Shown in pieces: positions 51,381-64,000 of a stretch of 64,000 nt of DNA. Location of the stretch: contig OZ059894.1 of NCBI GenBank assembly GCA_964057225.1, forward strand, positions 16,398,476-16,462,475. The letters run 5' to 3'. A model generated the notes under the pieces. The model had not been told where the DNA came from. It was given only the letters and a program-made list of their open reading frames with translations, and did no database searches. Position numbers and translations under genes: made by a program. The stretch's first letter is position 1; every line of letters begins with the position of its first letter. Origin of the DNA: Auanema rhodensis. Its lineage: Eukaryota; Nematoda; Chromadorea; Rhabditida; Rhabditidae.

Positions 51381-54300
51381 AATAAATCAATTGTATGACT
51401 ACATCCATACATGTATGAGTCGACAGATAGGACCTAAGATACAGTTAGAAAAAGCTCATAGATGAAGCATCAAAAAGAAAGATGATTTCTTGATATTTAG
51501 ATTAAAATCAAATATTTTATACTAAATGCCAATAAGATTGACAGATTTCTTAAAACATTCATGTGTATGGTACAAGCAAAGGAATGATCTTGTTGAAAGA
51601 GAGGGGTGCTATGAGTGAAGCTTCATCAAGATATCGTCGCTGTACGGGACTACATGACCTTTAGCTGACAACATGCATTTGCTTTAGGAAAATGAAATGA
51701 AATGGCTAAAAAGATAGTTAGATATTCATATTAAAACCATATAGTTAGTAAAAAAATTATAATATTAAAAGTTAACTAAGATCAAATGTTATAAAATAAG
51801 TTTTAATTATAAGATAATAATTAACTAATTAATATTAATAAATGACACTTTGGCACGCGTCAGAAATGATTAAATGATGTTTAATTTATAATTATTATCA
51901 CTAAAGAGCAAACAGATTATGCGACTTTATGGACAAACAATTCATTATTTCATCTTCTATCTAGGGAGGAGCACAATAACTAGTAGAATCAAGTCAAAAC
52001 TACATAATAACAGTTACATATTAGAGAAATATTCAATATATACATACATGTATATATCGGTTTTAGAATATAAAGTTTAATATACAGTATAGATTAGAAA
52101 TTACTTGGTTAATGATGGTCAGTAAGAAAGGAGAGTCCTTTGCGGTAGGTCAGTCAGATAGATAAGGAAAGACATAAAATATCCATATGAAGACATATAA
52201 TTAACCTTTTGTTATAATAATATTGACTATATATAAATATTTTATGAAAAATAAAAATATTCGAAGATAAACTAAAACTAAAATATTATTTTTACAAGCT
52301 TAAGCAAGTAAACTAGTGTTCGAGGTAACCTTGTTGCTGTTGCTATGACTATGTAGGAGAGAGGACATAAAAGAAAAGAAGAAAGGAAGGAAGGAAGAAA
52401 TGAATGAAAATTAGTTATTTCATATAAACTTTTATTTTTTTTAAATTAATCTTATATACTAGATATACATAGATATACATTTAAGTTATAACATTGCAAA
52501 CTAAAATATTGAAAAAACAAACTTTTTTTCGTCAAAACTAAAATTTTTCACATGGAATTAAAGAAATTTTCATATGAAAAAACAAAGGAACGCTATAGAT
52601 TTTTTAGCTTTCTGATTCAGAGAGACAACATGATCTAGATAAATTCTTGTAATTCATTAGAAAATCTCAAAAAGAGTACATGATGATAAGTTGAAAGAAT
52701 CCCCCTTTCGTGGGGGTGAGAAGAAAAAAAACGTCAAAAGGGAAAGGAAAAGAGAATGAGAGCAAGACGGATCAAACGAGAATACAAGACTCATGAATAC
52801 AATGACAGATAGGAATTGAGCTGAATCCTATTCAGGCCTCGGACCATGTGTCGCTTTGAGGTTACAATGTGAAACACACATAGCAAATGCCTAACAAATA
52901 CTTCTGTTATCTTGCCGACATGAAGGTAACAACCTAGGTGGTCAGAGTAGTTCTCTATCCGAACAAGAGACAACTTAAACGTTCATCTATACATGCTCTC
53001 TTCAAGTAGATAAGTCATCAACAGCATTTGCATGTGCATTTTCAATATAAAAATATTCCATGAGAATCAATATAACTTCTTCAATTTTTCCGCAAAATAA
53101 AGGGAAAAAAGGAAAAAAGTGAACAGCCTCTTGAACTTCATCAATTCAGCTGTTGCCCACATACATGGTGTACCCATTCCCCCCTTTAGAAATGTTAAGA
53201 AAATCAGGTTGGCCGGCCAGTTAGTTAGTTTCATCTAAAAACTTGTTGTCAAACTGACTTACCATAGAAAATTTCAGCTGATTTATAGTAAATGCTTTAA
53301 TCGTTTTCCATAAAAATCAACAATATCTTCTCTGAATTGTTTTGCTTGTAAGATAATATTAAAGAATAAATTATATAAATTTATAAATTATATGATATAG
53401 TTAACGAATAAAAAAAAATGTCTTGATATAGAATATTATTGAAATCTTATTGGAATACATTCATTGATATACATACATGTTCGTGTAAGGTGTGGCATGA
53501 TTGCAATCAAATTGAACATTCCAAAGGAATTTATCGGCAAAGCTTTGAAGAAAGATCATGAGCGATAAATAAATGTTTTTATTGAGAAAGAACATGACTT
53601 TTCCCCCAAACACACAAATGCCATTATTCAAATCCAGCCTTGTTGTTAGTCGTAATATTCCGATCTTTAGTGTAATTATTGGAGAAAATAATTTTCAATG
53701 AAAACTTAATAATAATTAAAAATAAATAAAAAAATTTTGAAATGATAATTAACAAATTGAAAGTATATTTCCTTTTTTGAATCAATTTTTGCGCCAAATA
53801 ATAGGCTGACAGAACCATACAGATTAACGTAAGATCTAATATACTCAGTAGATTTCGGTAAAAAATAAAAAGAAAAGATGAAGATATAGCAAATAAGGTC
53901 AATGAACAGCATCAAAGAGGCTGGTAATCCACTCATCAGAACCAGATGCCAAACGTGAGTTCTTCCTCACCCCAACCCATCAATCCCCAAATCTCATACA
54001 TTGGTAAGGCAAACATGATATGAATGACAACTATTCTTTAAATAAAAAAACCTCGTACCTTACTATTCCTTTCCTCAGAATTCAGAAGTATGAGAGCTAT
54101 AACCGGCTAGACTGATTGATTTGGGAAAAATAGCATTTTCACGTGAATTTTACTCAAATTCATTTTTGAGCAAACTATAGGTCAAAGATCAATTGTAATA
54201 ATAATTTTTGTGTTTATTAAATTTAGAAAAGAGTTGTTTTCTTTTGTCAATTCAGCTATTTAGTCATTTCTTATCGTATCATTTGATGGTAGAAAGACGA

Positions 54301-55060
54301 AATTTCAATTTTATATATTGGTTTTCACAATCATCATATTTATTATTTATAATTTATATATTATATATATAATAATAAAAAGTATCATCAAATACCTTAA
54401 GAACATTAGATAAAAAAATTTATTTTAATGCATTTGTTTGGAAATGAATACAAATGCGAAAATTTGTTTTTAAACAAATAAAACTGATCATCAATACGGT
54501 ACATTACAGTATAAATTGTGAAAAAAAAATTGACAAAGTCAGGCATTCAAGTTCGAAAGGCTTAGAACTTTTAAGGAATATTAGAATGATGTGAGCAATA
54601 ACAGGGTACAATTAATAATAATTTGACAAAACAAATTTTAAAAAAAGACCAAAAAACAGTGAAAAAGGAAGAAAAAAATTATAAATAAGAAGAGAAAATT
54701 GCAAAAATTGATATTATAGTTGTATCACGAATCAGGTTAAAATTATCTATTTTTGGAATTAAAAAAAAAGAATAATTGAACTAGAAGAATTCAGGAATGT
54801 TTAAAAAAACAGAATCTAACATGAAAATCAATATTATTATTATTAGTTTAATTATAAATATAAATTTTAGTTTATAATAATAATAATAATATATTATGAA
54901 TTTAATTATCATAATATAGATATATATATAGATATAGATATTCTTTTTTTAAAAATTTTGACAACTAGACCCATGGTAATGATGATCATCAAAGATGACA
55001 ACAAAAATAAAAAGATTTTGAATGATCATACATAGAGAAACATAGATTATATGATTTCTC

Positions 55061-58000
55061 TCATACATACCATTCTTTAAAATCTTTTTTCTTAATGACA
55101 CCGCCATTTTTAGAATTTCCATTCATCATCGATCGTCCATTTCCGTTCATTCCGTTCACACCATTCATGCCGTTCATACCATTTGGTATAACAGCTCCTT
55201 TCAATGGCTGATATCCATTTCCATTGACCTGAACAATCGAATGAATGCTTCTTCTTTAATGGAAATATTGCTTATCATACCTGTGGTTGTCTGCCTAGCA
55301 ATGGTTGAGTTGATGGATCGACTCCTAACGGTGGTGAAAGATCTGGAGCTATTGCTGTATATCCTGACGGTGCTTTGACTCCATTAACAGCCTATCAAAT
55401 CAAAATGTATTTGAACATCTATTATGCATAGTAGTTATTGCTATCATAAGACTACTATCAGTTGAAACATACCATGGGATAATGGTCATTAGGAGGAGGA
55501 TTCTGACGGCAGCGGAATACACAAAATACTACAATTGCTATCAGAAGAACGACTGTTAATGATGCAATCATCACAAGAGCTGTACGAGGAAATTCCCCAG
55601 CTTCAGCAGTATTGTACTGAAAATACGTGATTTAGCTATTGATGATAAATAGTTTTAGCATTGCAATTCGCTTATAAACCCCTTTATTTTACTTTTTTTA
55701 TAATATTTATTTTTAAAATTATATAATAAATTTATAATTATTATAATAACATATGCTAATTTACAATTTCTTTAACCCACTCCCTAATCAAAAGTTTTTC
55801 AAATTTGTACTGATATATGTTATTAATTTTTTAATATAATATTAATATTTTATAAAGAATTAACTATATACTTTTACAAAGTATAAGTATTTTATTATTT
55901 AATAATCTTTAAAATATTTATTCAAACTATTTACTTATTATTTCTTTCTCAAATAGCAATTGCTTAACCATCTCTTCATTTTCAATATGAAAAAGAAAGA
56001 GTAAGAGATAATAAGAGAGAGAAAGAGAGTAAAAGAGAGAAAAAGAGAGAGAGAGAGAGAGAGTAAAAGAGAGAGAAAGAGAGAGAGAGAGAGATTTGAA
56101 AATATTTTTTTTGGGAAGAAAGAGATTGTTTTATGCTTTCTATATATATTATATATCTATGTATGTATTATAAATACTATACATATGTATATGTATATAT
56201 GCTTCTAAGATGACTATTTGACAATAACAGCCCCAAAAAACATATAATTGGAGATGCTTTTATATGATTTTTGAAATAGAAAACGGTGTAATCGTACCTT
56301 CATTGTTGTTGTGAGCAATTCGCCCATAGGCGTCGTAGGCCTGACAGGATAAACTGTGAACGACGGAGTCGTTTTAGGCTTAGCTAGACGAGTTGTAGTT
56401 GTAGATATAAGTGTTGAAAATGTTAATGAACTAGTAGCTTTATCTGAAAAAAAGAAAATTTAATATTAAAATAATATTATTGATTAATTGATTGATTAAA
56501 TGATAAATGCTTTTGGGTGAACCATACACATAAAGTATTCTTAGTTATCTTCACGTACAAGCTATACACACAGATACACGTACACACTTAAAACTTAAAA
56601 CTTATAAAGCAACATGAGCTCACTAAAGCTGATGAAGAGTGAGCAATAACATGCTTTTTCAAAACTTCTTTTAGTCTATTTAACTATTGAGAGAATAAAT
56701 GAGGAAAAACGACAATAAGAGGATGACTATGAACAAAAGGGAGGAGAATGGAAATTCATATAATCATCTTTAGATGAAAAAAAAAGAAAAGTTGTTTTCA
56801 ACTTTTTGGCTGAATATGAAGAAATAGCTGCAAATGGTGGAAAACCCTCTATATATCTTTCTCTTCTCACGCACAAAGAGAAGGAGAGGTAATGAGAGAG
56901 ATGACGAAGCATTGAATAAGATGAACAGAGAGAGAGAGAGAGAAAGAAATCGTTCAAAAAGTAAAATATTTGATTTATGATTCTAGTTTTAATTTGTATT
57001 TGTTTATTTATATTTATGTAAATTAGAAAGTTTGAGATTAAATATACCTTATAAGGTAAATGTTCAAAAATGATTTTCTTCTCTTTTTTTTTTGCTTATC
57101 TTGCACGTCAATACATTTCTCATGAAATATTTGAATTATTAAGTATTATTTTGTGTAAAAATGTAATGAAAAGATCTAATATCATTATTCTTTTTTTTCT
57201 TTTTTCTTCTTTTTTTTTGTCAGCAAATGTGCGAAAAAATTTTCAATAAGTAATATCATGTGCATGAAGCACATACATATGGGAAACGGTCGAGAACAAA
57301 AGTTTGAACAATTGCACTTTTCCTAACGATATTGCCAGCAAAAAAGCAATTTAAGAGCTAAAATAGGAGAAGAAGAAGAAGATAGAAAATGAGTGAGGCG
57401 AGTAATGGTGTTGGAATCTTTGTTGGTACTCTCACAGCTGCATTGAGATCAGAATAGATGTAACATGTATTTCTATGAATATGAGGTTTGATCTCAAAAC
57501 TATATTCAGAATATGTATAATATATTCTAAAACTTTAAATTATATTAATTATATGTATATAAATAAATAAAAGAAAAAGAAAAGATAATAGTCAATGAAC
57601 TATTCACTAGTTAACTCTAAGCTAACAGGGATCTGTCTTGTTTCGCAAGCAATATTTGCCATCTGGTTAATATGGCTTCACTATTGCTTGCCAACTGATA
57701 TGGCATTTCATTTACGTCTCATCAATATTTTCTTTCACTTTGGCTTTAACAACGAATTTGGTGATAGTTTAAAAAGGATAGCTGTCGTTAAGGAGCTTAA
57801 GAAAGCCATCGGAAATCACAAAAAAAGTGTGAAGCATGCCTTGCTAAAGACAGGAAATAAAATCAATTTTTTTTGGAAAAAAAGAAATGAAATTGCTTGC
57901 AATAAGAAATAGTTCTTAAACTCTTGATGTTGTGGTGGTCTTACTACCCCATGTGCTCAAGCTTCAAGTTTAAATCAAGGCTTAGTTGAAGCAATCATGC

Positions 58001-61000
58001 GGTGAGTTCACGAATATATACTACATGGTTCATTGCAATTTTAAAAGAAATGCGGAAAAAAGAGAAATGCAGAATCAGAATACTGGAAGCAGAATGAAAA
58101 GACAACCATAAAAATGAACAAAATAATGTTATTTAGTTGACATCAAAATAGAAACACAAATTGAAACTTTGCATGATGTTGTCTTTGCTCAAACTGCCTA
58201 GATGCTCGATGTGTTAGCATTGTAGCCAAGCGTCAAAAGTCTGACCAATAAGCCAAACCAGATGGCATAAGCAGGAGCACGAGGATAAACGAGTAGAGAC
58301 TTTGGTTCAGGACAGCTCTAGCGTTTGGAAGAGGCAGATGAGCTAGAGGCTAAACGGAAGCAGAACCCAGCATGCATAGCACTGCCAGAGGTCTTTGCTC
58401 TCTCTATCCTTCTCTCTCTTCCTTTCTATAAATCCTTTCAATGTTCTCTTTCTCTCTATATGTCCCTATATTTTCTTTTTCTACCTCTTGCTCTTCTTCT
58501 CTCTTTGAATCTCTGGGTGACAAGCAGAATGAGGACGATGCTAATTAATAGAAGAAATATTGGTTCTGAAGGCTGAAGCACTTTCTGCCAATTCTCATTA
58601 AATAAACGGACCAGCAGCACCCAACTGATTGTGTGTCATGTTATTTTAAAAAATAATAAATTTCAAGTACAAGGCATATACCTTGATATCCAAAAGAAAA
58701 AACATGCGAAAGCGCGTTGGCCTTTCATTCTATTGAGCAACTTTCGTTATAAATTTTGCCAAATAAAGTTTTAAATGTAAAACTTGGCGTGGAGTCAATG
58801 CGTTAAGTACGGAAATTATAACATCTTGTTCAATTTTATATATTCTGCTTCAAAATCAATAAAATTCGATATGCAAATTTGTCAAAAGAAAAGTTGGAAT
58901 AAAGTAGTGTGTTGCTAAAAAAAAAAGCTTAGAAACTATTTTTATGAAAAATTGATATGATCAGAAAAGAATAATTCTCTTATTCTATGACTAATTTTAA
59001 AAATTTAATTAGAAAGATATGATTAGAATAATGAGAATAGTGAGAATATTTACGTGAAACGTGATTATATTATTCACGTGTAATCGAAAAAAATAATATT
59101 ATTTTAATTTTCATTGAATAAGAGAACGGTTGTTTTAATTTTTTTTTAAAAACTTATATTGATTATATATATAGTATACTATACTATATATATAATTGTT
59201 AAAAGAAAAGGAAATATTCAACTTCTTATACATATAATATGATTAGGCAGCTGATATTGAATACATTTCGATATCTAGCTAAACTACTGCTTAATGGAAA
59301 AATCAATTTGATTATGAGTTTTAATGAGTTGGCAGCACCACGCAAAGTTTGAGTTTATAGGGGAAAAAGTTGGAGAAAAAGAAGTAAATGAAAGGAAAAG
59401 AAAGACAAAAGTTGAGATGAAAAGAATGTTATGAATGAATGAGTTAATAAACTATCAAATATAATGTTACTAAAAAAGATTAAACTATATATTATTTATA
59501 ATAATAATAATAATAATAATAATAAAATCAAACTATGAAAGGATTAGATAGTAGTTTAACGGTGCATACAACAAAAAAAATTTTTTGTTGCTCCGCTACT
59601 TCATTCAAAAATGCATAAGCTACTAGATCTCCGATGAAAGACGGAGAGATTGCTTATTAAGAACAGAACTTAAACGACACAGCAGACTGCCAAACAGGAA
59701 AAGCCCTATTCACACAAAATGTCAGACAAGGTAGTCATATGGGCCAGATGAACCACAGTTTGACGACTTATAATTGGTGATCGATGGTGCTGAAGCATTT
59801 GATTGGCTGTGTGCTCTCTCTTTCTCTCTCTCCCTAGGAGGTAGCTGGGCTGGCTCTGAACTTTTACGTCTTTCTGCCATATTTCACGCCGCCAATGCCC
59901 TCAGATTATACTTGAATTGCAAAAGATTACATTAGGAATTTTCCTTTTTTTCCTGATTACTTGTAAGTTCACAGAATGCAGGGAAAGAGGATTTGTAAAA
60001 GATTGATCCAAAAGAAGAGGAGATCAAGAAACATTTCAATTGCCTATATGACAGTATAACAAAAAAAAAGGATTGAACAAGGAAGTTAAAATTGAAGAAT
60101 CTTCAAATTATCAAAATAATGATACTGAATTGAGTTTTGAGGGAAGCACACACGATGGCAGTTGGCCAAAATAAAGTTTTGTTGTTGATAAAAGGTTGAT
60201 TATAAGCATGCCAAGCATATTACATATGTTTGTAAACTGAAATTCAAATTTGACATGAACGTTATGGTAAAACCGGACAGGACAGACACAGCAAGACTTG
60301 AAATACAGACTTAATACTTGGAAAAACACATTTTAGATGGTCTTCATACGTATTAAATGAACAAATAGAACAGTTCTGATAGATGAATCAAGATAGAGGA
60401 GCTTGGCAACGACAGGTCGACTGATGACGACTCGACACACAGCAAACAAAACACCGCTAAACGGATAACACAGTTATAGTAAATCCTGTATAGCACTAGA
60501 CGTTCAGACCTGAACACTCGACGGAATCAGAAAAGCAACAGAAAACTGGGTAAGCTCAGAGGGTACTGGAAGAAACTCGTAAGGATGCTTCAAAATAATA
60601 CAAGCAATAAGAGGTTAAACCCAGGAAGCAAGCATCACACGCAGAATAAAGAAGATATATACCAACCCGTGAGACTTTTGAACGGCGACATCTTCGTTTG
60701 ACTAGCAGTTGTTGTTGCTGGCACACTAGTTGTCGTAGTCTTCCGTCGATGATGTACTGACGTAGTTGACACAGTGGTTGTGATTGGTCTAGGCACCATT
60801 TGAGTTGTTCGACTGCCAGTAAGCGAACTGTTCTTGCTCGGACGCCAAGCAGGTCCAGTTACCATTGGCTCCGGAAGCAAGTCTATGTCGGCCCATATAC
60901 TGTCGCCTAGATATTCAGGATTCTGTTCAGCTGCAGCACTAACACTTTCATATGGTCTTGGTAAAACTGTGACACGTGTAGATGCTCTGGTAGTTTGGAT

Positions 61001-61509
61001 GTTAGGAGAAACTGTGCTGTTTTTAGACGTCGGGCGCCCGACGGGTGCGTGATGGCCCGGAAGCCGTGCGTCTGATCCGAGTTGCGACACGTGTTGCCGC
61101 GAATCTGAACCCGGTCGAGCATGTGGAGCCTGAGGCGCGATGGGATGTGGTGGCATCACAGTGGGGAGAGATTTCGGTGCCGTGGTGCGTCTGGCTTGAG
61201 TGGCTGCAGTTGTCGAAAGTGGCGACAAAGTTGAATCTATATCGGATGCTTCTGTGCCTTCGATAGAGGAGAGATATATAATAGAAGGAGGAGTTAAAGG
61301 TGAAGAGCTACTAGTAGTGGAATAAGAAGAAGATTTAAAATCAGAAGAACTATAAGAAGGTGGTGGGACTGGTCGTGAGACGACGGAAGTTCGGGTAGAA
61401 TCTGCAGACTTTCTAGGAGACTCACCACGAACTGCAGAGGATGGTGGATTATTAGTAGTAGCACGTCGAGGAGCAGTAACCGCGGACGGAATCACTGGAA
61501 TGAAGAAGC
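55061..61509 (-). CDS. nrx-1: Neurexin-like membrane protein, 3' end (stalk, TM, PDZ-ligand tail)
   Basis: The exons are 60667-61509, 56298-56443, 55473-55616, 55281-55391 and 55061-55228 (stop TGA), all phase-compatible. The first is a Ser/Thr/Pro-rich stalk of about 281 codons. The next adds stalk sequence ending LLTTTMK. The third encodes a single membrane helix (about TALVMIASLTVVLLIAIVVF) with a basic stop-transfer RCR. The last two encode a Gly/Asn/Pro-rich cytoplasmic tail with NGMNGMNGVNGMNG and the C terminus KKKDFKEWYV. Vertebrate neurexins end KEYYV, which binds PDZ domains of CASK and Mint, and the layout here is the same. The donor of the stalk exon (G/GTTGGT) is weak but is the only nearby one that keeps the frame, so an extra exon in the 4.2 kb intron is possible. 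Syndecan (EFYA) and Caspr (EWLI/EYFI) tails fit less well. The LNS/EGF part would lie right of the window. Confidence 0.75.
55617..56297 (-). other. nrx-1: Intron of the neurexin-like gene with (GA)-rich tract
   Basis: This 681 nt intron lies between the stalk and transmembrane exons. It is AT-rich at one end and has interrupted GA repeats at about 56000-56095. No coding content is seen. Confidence 0.7.
56444..60666 (-). other. nrx-1: 4.2 kb intron of the neurexin-like gene
   Basis: No supported exon was found in it. The 105-codon plus-strand frame at 57595-57912 lacks domains and neighbours. It also contains GA and TC tracts (56928-56945, about 58390-58500), a (TAA)n run at about 59503-59525 and ACGTGAA motifs near 59050-59092. 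A small alternative exon joining the stalk exons could be hidden here. Confidence 0.55.
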
Positions 61510-61634
61510 CTGCAAGAAAATAGATTAGATGTTTTTGTCAAAGTTGAAAGAAAATATTTTAATATTTTTTCTCTTTTTAGCTTTTTGTTCGAAAAAAGAA
61601 TGCATCATCATGTATTTTTCAGGATGTATCGAAC

Positions 61635-61860
61635 CGGAATCAGAATAATCTTCGTGAGACTGATAATCTTCTTGGCTGCTCCCGTGGAACGACATCGAAT
61701 TCATACGATTTCGAGTAGCATCCAAACGACTCGAATCGAAATTTGGAGCAAATCGTGGAGGTGGCGGAGCATTCAGACGACATTTTGGAGAGTTCCAATC
61801 CATCAAACAGAGGATTGGTAACACTGTGCTTGTCATCACAATCATCCATAGGGGCGGGTC
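61635..61860 (-). CDS. nrx-1: Candidate upstream exon of the neurexin-like gene
   Basis: An acceptor (TACACAG at 61861-61867) and a possible donor (G/GTTCGA, before 61635) bound 226 nt. In one frame this reads into the stalk exon without phase error (codon GGC across the join) and encodes NAPPPPRFAPNF and SHEDYSDSG. The donor is weak. A second frame of the same segment is also open (start of it: PAPMDDCDDKHSV) but stops before the junction, so it could only be used with another splice site. An ATG in the first frame (61845) could alternatively start a short isoform. The product of this exon is not recognised. Confidence 0.45.
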
Positions 61861-64000
61861 CTGTGTATTTACATGACATAATCAAACAGATCATATTCTC
61901 ATTAAGAGAAAGAAGTACGTGTTGAATAATTCTATTTGGAACAATGAACATGAAACATTGGCATTTGGTTAACACAGAGAGCAAAGAGAAAGGATCAAAT
62001 TTCTAATAGTTTGAGTTCAAATTGGAAGGTGGTTAGTAGATAGCAATATAGCCTTCAGAAATCTCATCTATCAAGTTTCGGGATGGAAAGAAATAAAAAA
62101 ATAGAAAAAAGGCTCAACAAAAGGAATAAACTGAACATGGATACATGAATATACAGCATGTATATGATCATATGAGGAAAATTGGGGTTAGATGAGCAAT
62201 TTGAAGACATCGACTACATAGATACTACTATTACTTACAATACATCGAAAGGATATTATAAGGTTTTATAAGAAAGAGGAAATGACCTTCATTTCAAGCA
62301 AAAACAAGGTATAGTATAGAAAATTTTCTAAACATATACATATATATATATATATATATATATTTTACTATGTTTCGATATAATATATTATAAAAGAATA
62401 ATATTAAGTAAAGGGTTGGAAACGAGGTAATAGCAGAGTTTGAGATTGCTGATTTTGAAAAAAAAAAGAATAATCTTTTCATACAAAAATTGTTTATATG
62501 TAAACATAATATACTAATATATACTATATAGTTTAAAAAAAAGGAAAAAATAACATCAGCTTGAAAAAAAAGTAAAATAGGAATAGATCAATGAGTATTG
62601 CAAGAAAATAATCTGAGAATGTGAGAAAAGCACATATTGCCTTGTTTCTTTCATTATATTGGAAAGAGTCAAAGAAAATGAAAGATATTTGGAGGGATGA
62701 AAGTTGAAAGTTGCTTATGAGTAGATATTTGAAAATTATATGGAAAAATGAATAAAATTTGGAATAACGAAGACACAAAAATGAAGATGATGGCATGGCT
62801 TGTGACTGAGAAGAGCAATATTTCAAAAAGTTTTTAGATGAAATTAATTAGAATTACAATTAAAATAATAATTGAAACTTCTTTACATGAGTTTCTCGAA
62901 GAAACAATAGATATGAACAAGAGTTCGTTAAGTTGCCAAATAAAAAAAATATAATTAAAATGGAAAAGTAAGTGAAAGGATAAGAAAATCAGAGATGACT
63001 ATGTTAATTAGATATGCACTAATATAATTCCTTTCTGCCATCAAAGTTTTAAAAAGTTTTGAAAATAAGGAAAAAGAGAAGAAGGATAGATGTATTCCAA
63101 ACAATTTCTGGAAACGAATTCTCAAGGAAAACAAGGAAGAGGTTTCAGATGTGAAACATGCTCTCTGGTGAAAGAAGGAAAAAAGAAAAAGAGAAAACAT
63201 GAAGAATGACGAATAACTTGGTAAATGAAGTACAAAGTTGATACTTTATCAACTAAACTTAAAGCTTGCGCTAGTTGTGCTCCATGATGAACGTTATGGT
63301 ATTGGAGAGAGAGGGGAAGAACAATAGATGAGCATTAGACTAATCATGACTTATATAAGATTTTCATAGTTAAAGAGTGCGAATATAAATATGACTATAG
63401 TTAACTATGTGCTTCTCTTGAGAATGAATGAAAATAGAGAGGGGAAGAGAGAAAAAGAGACAAATAGAGAGAGAGAGAGAGAGAAAGAGAGGGAGAGAAT
63501 AGGTCTTAAGGCCTTTATAGGAAGTGAGCTCTTCACAGTTATGCAAGGTTATGAATCCAGATGGCGCAACTGTTTGATTTTCAGTTCTTCATCTATTCTA
63601 TCTCTTCCTATTCTCATGGCCTCTTAGCTGTAGAGATATCAAGGAAACGGCTCATCCCTCCCTCTCCCCCATCTTCGTCATCAACTAAAATACACGAAGG
63701 ACAAAGCAAGTGTCGATAGCTAGCAAGCATGTGCTGACCAAAAGGGTTGTCTCACACTCTATTCCTTGATGTACGCCCCAGCTTGCTACTATCGACTTCC
63801 AGATTCTTAGCAAATTCAATCATTCCGACGACAAAACAATTTTTGAGCTCACGATGGCAGGAAAGACGACCAAATACTTTTTCTTAGTATAACGTATATA
63901 TCAAGAGCTCAGATTATATATATATATAGTATATAACATATAGATAGATGTATGGATCAAGGTTATTTCGTAAACGAACAGTATGACACGTTCAGTCAAG
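61861..64000. other. Region upstream of the candidate exon, no clear exon
   Basis: It contains a (TA)n run at about 62340-62362 and a GA tract near 63468-63500. Neurexin LNS or EGF coding sequence was looked for on the minus strand and not seen. If the gene continues, this is intron; if a short isoform starts nearby, it may include its promoter. Confidence 0.5.

Larger units (their letters stand above)
36940..55060. other. 18 kb region between the TRIM9-like gene and the neurexin-like gene
   Basis: It lies upstream of the TRIM9-like gene and downstream of the neurexin-like gene, both on the minus strand. The frames here are short, low-complexity or interrupted, and I could not join any of them into a gene with a known domain. 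The first part (37000-37800) may contain 5' untranslated exons of the TRIM9-like gene. The rest holds simple repeats, a perfect hairpin at 44805-44835 and scattered CACGTGAA motifs. Non-coding RNA genes cannot be excluded by eye. Confidence 0.6.

Noticed and set aside
57595-57912. 105-codon plus-strand frame inside the neurexin-like intron
   Set aside because: There is no recognisable family and no supporting exons; frames of this length are expected by chance in 64 kb.

Overview
The window looks like nuclear DNA of a rhabditid nematode, probably Caenorhabditis or a close relative. It is AT-rich, most introns are about 45-60 nt with TTTTCAG-type acceptors, and it carries expanded CHK-kinase-like (DUF1679/EcKinase) genes. 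On the minus strand lie a TRIM9/MADD-2 type gene and the 3' end of a neurexin-like gene. All exon models were assembled by hand from splice signals, reading phase and agreement between paralogues. No database search was possible.

Region 1 (1-13398) is a tandem array with a period of about 3.58 kb. There are three full units and one partial unit, and the array continues off the left edge. Each unit holds one complete 11-exon CHK-kinase-like gene on the minus strand (403 aa) and one decayed 3' half of a related gene on the plus strand. The two are divergent across about 240 bp at their 5' ends and convergent at their 3' ends. Intron 8 of every complete array gene carries a foldback transposon of about 530 bp with a (GA)n core. 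Unit 1 alone carries a 571 bp terminal-inverted-repeat element flanked by an exact 8 bp target duplication.

Region 2 (13399-21405) holds two intact dispersed paralogues on the plus strand (D, 407 aa; E, 405 aa) with a gene relic and duplicated upstream flank between them. D and E are mosaics of near-identical and clearly divergent exons, as expected from gene conversion.

Region 3 (22425-36939, minus) is a 19-exon gene for a 755-residue RING / B-box1 / B-box2 / coiled-coil / COS / FN3 / SPRY protein, the architecture of TRIM9 and C. elegans MADD-2. A 10.9 kb intron separates B-box 2 from the coiled coil.

Region 4 (36940-55060) is about 18 kb with no convincing coding exon, rich in simple repeats. 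Region 5 (55061 to at least 61509, minus) is the 3' end of a single-pass membrane protein. It has a Ser/Thr/Pro-rich stalk, one transmembrane helix and a cytoplasmic tail ending in EWYV-stop, a class-II PDZ ligand like that of neurexins. Its LNS/EGF ectodomain is not visible and would lie beyond the right edge. The 61861-64000 segment shows no clear exon.
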